In this document: piece by piece, positions 6,609 to 6,742 of the stretch
Numbering within the stretch: the first letter of the stretch is position 1
Layout: each line of letters opens with the position of its first letter
NCBI GenBank assembly: GCA_002415895.1
Contig: DIAV01000195.1
Location: forward strand, 1,087 to 7,828
Length of the DNA stretch: 6,742 nucleotides
Source: Anaerolineales bacterium UBA5069
GTDB taxonomy: Bacteria; Chloroflexota; Anaerolineae; Caldilineales; Caldilineaceae
Direction of reading: 5' to 3'
Translations under genes and position numbers: made by a program
Notes under the pieces: model-generated
What the model saw: only the letters and a program-made list of their open reading frames with translations
Told to the model about the DNA's origin: nothing
The model's database searches: none

Positions 6609-6637
6609 AGGATAACGGTCCTGCCGTCCCACGTCAC
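6609..6637 (-). promoter_or_regulatory. Possible promoter of the membrane protein-kinase-regulator operon
   Basis: On the minus strand GTGACG (6632-6637, 4 of 6 to TTGACA) and TATCCT (6609-6614, 4 of 6 to TATAAT) are 17 bases apart. A start site near 6602 would give a leader of about 40 bases that contains the strong AAAGGAG site. GTGAC, overlapping the -35 box, recurs at 6647-6651, 14 bases further upstream. This is the best candidate seen in the gap but rests on weak hexamer matches. Confidence 0.33.
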
Positions 6638-6702
6638 GGGAGTAGAGTCACACGTTTCTGGGAAACTATTGGGCCAGGATGGGACAACCCGCTGTGTGTG
6701 CA

Positions 6703-6722
6703 GGCAAGCCGAGCAGCTTGCC
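6703..6722. repeat. Inverted repeat near the right edge
   Basis: GGCAAGC (6703-6709) and GCTTGCC (6716-6722) form a perfect 7-bp stem with a 6-base loop. Neither strand has a U-tract after it, so it is not a standard terminator. It lies upstream of the membrane-protein operon and could be an operator, the end of a neighbouring gene's transcript, or chance. I see no gene in 6560-6742. Confidence 0.35.
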
Positions 6723-6742
6723 ACCGAGTTCAGTTACCACTT

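Overview
The window is GC-rich bacterial DNA and densely coded. Gene content and protein style (large Cys-rich protein, PflX-like radical SAM protein, Ala/Arg-rich two-component system) are most reminiscent of Chloroflexota. That assignment is an inference from general resemblance; there is no rRNA or tRNA marker here to anchor it.

Layout: (1) Positions 1-36 hold a short tandem array of an 8-base unit that overlaps the stop codon of (2) a minus-strand XerC/D-type tyrosine recombinase, about 27-947. (3) A short divergent intergenic region (948-1050) separates it from a plus-strand two-gene operon. The first gene (1051-3306) encodes a 751-residue protein whose last half is an exceptional cysteine array: 57 Cys in about 290 residues, with nine clear copies of C-x2-C-x4-C-x2-[C/H]. 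The second (3303-4136) encodes a PflX-like (COG1313-type) radical SAM protein and overlaps the first by ATGA, so the two are probably translationally coupled. (4) A 101-base convergent gap (4137-4237) carries a strong hairpin terminator with a GCAA tetraloop. (5) A minus-strand operon runs from about 6600 down to 4238: a small four-helix membrane protein, a GAF-containing HisKA_3 histidine kinase, and a NarL/LuxR-type response regulator. Its genes are 4 bases apart and then overlap by 1 base. (6) The last 183 bases (6560-6742) hold a possible promoter for this operon and an inverted repeat, but no gene.

How the genes work together: the kinase and regulator form a complete two-component system (phospho-acceptor His240 to Asp58), and the small membrane protein is a plausible accessory sensor, in a layout like LiaF-LiaS-LiaR. 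The Cys-array protein and the radical SAM protein are the least described part. Coupled translation suggests a shared process, perhaps metal or Fe-S handling or radical modification of a partner, but no substrate can be read from the sequence. The recombinase has the usual R-H-R-H-Y residues, but its catalytic lysine is displaced or missing. Whether it belongs to a mobile element that carries the neighbouring operon cannot be decided from this window.
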